In this document: in pieces, positions 23,361 through 25,705 of the stretch
Position numbering within the stretch: the stretch's first letter is position 1
How the letters are laid out: each line of letters starts with the position of its first letter
NCBI GenBank assembly: GCA_964384555.1
Contig: CAYLLA010000021.1
Location: 1 to 25,705 of the forward strand
Length of the DNA stretch: 25,705 bases
Direction of reading: 5' to 3'
Source: CAG-390 sp964384555
GTDB taxonomy: Bacteria > Bacillota > Clostridia > Oscillospirales > CAG-272
Notes under the pieces: generated by a model
Seen by the model: only the letters and a program-made list of their open reading frames with translations
Told to the model about the DNA's origin: nothing
Databases searched by the model: none
Made by a program: the position numbers and the translations under genes

Positions 23361-23389
23361 TTGACACCCGCGGGGATGGATGGTATAAT
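23361..23389 (+). promoter_or_regulatory. Consensus sigma-A promoter for the GH78 gene
   Basis: TTGACA (23361-23366), a 17-nt spacer and TATAAT (23384-23389) are all perfect. Transcription should start near 23396 and give a ~130-nt leader. The promoter is divergent from the yicC promoter; the GC-rich stretch between them (23102-23360) holds nothing I can identify. Confidence 0.92.
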
Positions 23390-23397
23390 CAAGTATA

Positions 23398-23460
23398 CAG
23401 CACTTCGTGCTGATCACACATCATCCGCATGCACAGCACTTTGCGGCGCGAGCCGTAAAG
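23398..23460 (+). promoter_or_regulatory. Two stem-loops at the 5' end of the GH78 leader
   Basis: CAGCAC-ttc-GTGCTG (23398-23412) forms at or next to the predicted transcript start. CTTTGCGGC-gcga-GCCGTAAAG (23439-23460, one G-T pair, GNRA-type loop) follows. The first has the 3-nt loop of the mini-hairpins found elsewhere and is followed by ATCACACATCATC, similar to their linkers. Confidence 0.6.
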
Positions 23461-23525
23461 CATCACTTGCGCACTGTCAAATACGCCAAAACTATTATTC
23501 AATATTACCAAAAAGGAGCTACACC

Positions 23526-25610
23526 ATGAAGATCACTGCAAGGCCGATATGGCACGGCGAGGGGCGCGCCGATGAATACGCCGAATTTTTGACAGAACTT
23601 GAGACTGACGGCGAACAGCTGACGATGCTCCTTGCCGCCGACTCGGAATACGCGCTCTACCTTGACGGCGAGCTGTTGAGCTTTGGCCAATACGCCGACT
23701 ATCCCGGGCGGGTGATATATGACAGGATCACCGTCACGCCGCCCGCCGGCAAGCACACGTTGCGAGTGCTTGCGTGGCACTGGGGTGCGAATTTCTTCAC
23801 CCACATAAAGCGAGAGGCGTATGTGATATTTGAGCTCCTCGGAGAGGACGGCCGCACGCTTGCCGCCTCCTCACAGGCCACTCTATCCCGCCGCGCGGCG
23901 GGTTATGTTCCGTATAAATATCATACTATTTCCCCACAGCTTGGATACATGTGCGAATACAGCGATACCCGCGCGGCAGAGGAATCGGCCATGCCCTATT
24001 CCGGATCCCGCGAAGTGGATATTGGAGAATACGAGCTGCACGAGCGCCCGATAGAACGCTGTGAGCTGCGCCCGCAGACAGAAATGCGGGTGATACGCCG
24101 CGGTTTTTATAAGCTGCCGAGTGATCCCAACCTTCGTGACGATGCGGGGCTTATGCTTGACCGTGCCGAGCTTACCGACGAGCGCGAGGGAGCTGACGGC
24201 TGCTTTATCGTGGCGGATGTAGGCTATGAGGAAACAGGTTTTTTAAAATTCTTACTAAAAACAGACTCCGCGTGCCGCGCGGTCATCGGCTGGGGCGAGC
24301 ACCTGACGGATGGCAGGCTGACCCCGCAGGCAGCAGTACATTCCCGCCGTTTTTGCTATATTTTTGAGTCGCGCGGCGGCGCGGCGGAGCACATCGAGCC
24401 GTTGCGGCGGGTGGGCGGCCGCTACCTTGAGCTTTTCTGCTCCGACCCGGATGCCGAGCTTACCTACCTTGGTCTTTTGCCCACGCGCTACCCCACCCAC
24501 CCCGTGCCGCCGCCCGCAGATCCGCGGGAGCGGCAGATCTATGACGTTGCCCTGCGCAGTCTTGAATGCTGCATGCACGAGCACTACGAGGACTGCCCCT
24601 GGCGCGAGCAATCGCTTTACACCTTTGACTCGCGCATTCAAATGCGGTGCGGCTACCGCTATTTTGCGGACGGCAATCTGCGCTTTGTTCGCGCTTCTCT
24701 TGACCTGATATCGCGCAGTCAAAGGCCGGATGGCCTGCTCACCCTCTGTGCACCGGCGGGCGAGGACCGTCCGATACCCGGTTATTCGCTGGCATATGTG
24801 GCTCAAATGCGGGAATACGCCGATGCATCTGGGGACAGCGCCTTTGTTTTGTCTAAAATGACGGTACTTGAGGACATTATGACGGCGTTTGCGGCAAGGA
24901 TCGGGGTAGACGGCACGCTTTTGCGCTTTCCCGACAGCGCCGGGTACTGGAATTTTTACGAGTGGGCGCCGACACTTGACGGCGCGGAGCGCTCCTACCC
25001 GGCCGATGCGCACCCAGCCGAGGCTCCGCTGACCGCTCTTTTTGTGAACGCCGCCGACGATATGGCCGCCATCTGCCGCATGGGCGCGGCGGAGGATGAC
25101 ACTCTGCGCGAGCGCGCGGAGTATTATGCGGGTCTTGCCCGCCGCACTGCCGCGGCGATGGTGGAATGCTTTTTTGACCGCGAGCGCGGTTATTTTCGCA
25201 GTTTTTCGGATCGCCCGGAGGCTCCCTTTGCGGCGACCACACAGGCGCTTTGCCTTTTGGCGGGACAGCGCGGCGGGGCAATATCCGCCGCCGACCCGAA
25301 ATATTCCGCCGCATTTTCGGCAATGTTTACCGCGCCGAGCGGGATGATAGGAGCCACGCTCTCCTCCGCCATTTTTGCGTTTGATGCCGCCACGGCGGGC
25401 GGCGAGGCCGCCGCAGGGCATATGGCGAAGCTGCGGGAGGCGTTTGACAGCTGCCTTTGGCAGATGCTTGACCGAGGTGCCACAACCCTTTGGGAGACGA
25501 TGCGCGGGCGTGATGATTTTGGCGGCGCGGGCAGCCTTTGCCACGCATGGTCGGTGCTGTTGACATTGCCGCATATCGAAGAACGGACGAACATTATCAC
25601 CGGATCGTAG
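23526..25610 (+). CDS. GH78 alpha-L-rhamnosidase-like glycoside hydrolase, cytosolic
   Basis: The 694-residue protein probably removes alpha-L-rhamnose from imported glycosides. Residues ~1-330 are beta-sandwich modules, including the WHWGANFF and YVPYKYH regions. The (alpha/alpha)6 barrel follows, with EDCPWREQ (355-362), the GH78 acid motif in which the expected DCPxRE is present, and TTLWETMRG with E657 as likely base, then the SLCHAWS end of the family pattern. No signal peptide is visible, implying action on small imported substrates. GGAG upstream of ATG 23526 decides the start; the open frame extends upstream through the promoter and is not coding there. The stop codon is fused to a repeat hairpin. 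Substrate specificity is inferred and could be another deoxy-sugar. Confidence 0.85.
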   Translation: MKITARPIWHGEGRADEYAEFLTELETDGEQLTMLLAADSEYALYLDGELLSFGQYADYPGRVIYDRITVTPPAGKHTLRVLAWHWGANFFTHIKREAYVIFELLGEDGRTLAASSQATLSRRAAGYVPYKYHTISPQLGYMCEYSDTRAAEESAMPYSGSREVDIGEYELHERPIERCELRPQTEMRVIRRGFYKLPSDPNLRDDAGLMLDRAELTDEREGADGCFIVADVGYEETGFLKFLLKTDSACRAVIGWGEHLTDGRLTPQAAVHSRRFCYIFESRGGAAEHIEPLRRVGGRYLELFCSDPDAELTYLGLLPTRYPTHPVPPPADPRERQIYDVALRSLECCMHEHYEDCPWREQSLYTFDSRIQMRCGYRYFADGNLRFVRASLDLISRSQRPDGLLTLCAPAGEDRPIPGYSLAYVAQMREYADASGDSAFVLSKMTVLEDIMTAFAARIGVDGTLLRFPDSAGYWNFYEWAPTLDGAERSYPADAHPAEAPLTALFVNAADDMAAICRMGAAEDDTLRERAEYYAGLARRTAAAMVECFFDRERGYFRSFSDRPEAPFAATTQALCLLAGQRGGAISAADPKYSAAFSAMFTAPSGMIGATLSSAIFAFDAATAGGEAAAGHMAKLREAFDSCLWQMLDRGATTLWETMRGRDDFGGAGSLCHAWSVLLTLPHIEERTNIITGS

Positions 25611-25705
25611 TAGGGCACGACACGCAGGTCGTGCCCTACGGCAAGAGTGCGTATTTTATCCTACAGACGAGTGGAAAGCAAGATTTTGATGTTTTGATAT
25701 CTATC
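25610..25705 (+). repeat. Composite repeat at the GH78 stop codon, cut by the window end
   Basis: A 12-bp perfect stem GTAGGGCACGAC / GTCGTGCCCTAC with loop ACGCAG (25610-25639) starts on the last base of the stop codon. GGCAAGAGT, CTACAGACG, GGAAAGCAAGATTTT and TTTTGATATCTA follow, the same block order as at 60-112. There is no T-tract, so it is not a standard terminator. Confidence 0.85.

Overview
The window is a GC-rich bacterial chromosome segment with strong AGGAGG-type ribosome sites and consensus TTGACA/TATAAT promoters. Gene content and order (yicC, remA, rpoZ, priA, def, fmt, a YugP-type peptidase, rsmB, rlmN, PP2C phosphatase, PASTA kinase, rsgA, thiN) match the conserved housekeeping cluster of Bacillota. 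Together with a YmdB homologue, an ECF transporter S component, a holin resembling the r1t type and a cytosolic GH78 enzyme, this points to an uncultured gut-type member of the Clostridia. I cannot name a genus from the sequence.

Layout. (1) 1-3630, plus strand: a dispersed-repeat copy, a small membrane protein with its own terminator, then a phage-derived cassette of tail or baseplate-type fibre, amidase endolysin with two LysM domains, XhlA-like protein and holin, closed by a strong bidirectional terminator. No capsid, terminase, portal, integrase or tail-tape gene is visible, so at least within the window this is a lone lysis/fibre module. (2) 3635-6689, minus strand: rsgA, thiN, an ECF S component and ymdB, tightly packed. 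(3) 7014-11280, minus strand: a PASTA Ser/Thr kinase (prkC) overlapping a membrane-anchored protein that looks like a metallophosphoesterase without its metal ligands. (4) 11812-16004, minus strand: stp1, rlmN and rsmB, with rlmN and rsmB translationally coupled. (5) 16415-22954, minus strand: yugP, fmt, def, priA, rpoZ, remA and yicC, read from a consensus promoter at 23073-23101. (6) 23526-25610, plus strand: a GH78 alpha-L-rhamnosidase-like enzyme with its own consensus promoter.

The minus-strand genes cover translation (formylation and deformylation of Met, rRNA methylation, 30S maturation), replication restart, RNA polymerase omega and the envelope-sensing kinase/phosphatase pair. Relative to the order I know from Bacillota, gmk, coaBC and rpe are missing from their expected slots. 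All four large gaps in this cluster (324, 531, 855 and 410 nt) contain no gene and are filled by modular palindromic repeats.

The most unusual material is: the composite repeat family, whose stems show compensatory changes between copies; short hairpin arrays with fixed 8-nt linkers and variable stems that begin at gene stop codons; an 80-nt inverted repeat flanking stp1; the degenerate phosphoesterase next to prkC; a low-complexity insertion in the PrkC activation segment; and an altered G4 motif in RsgA.
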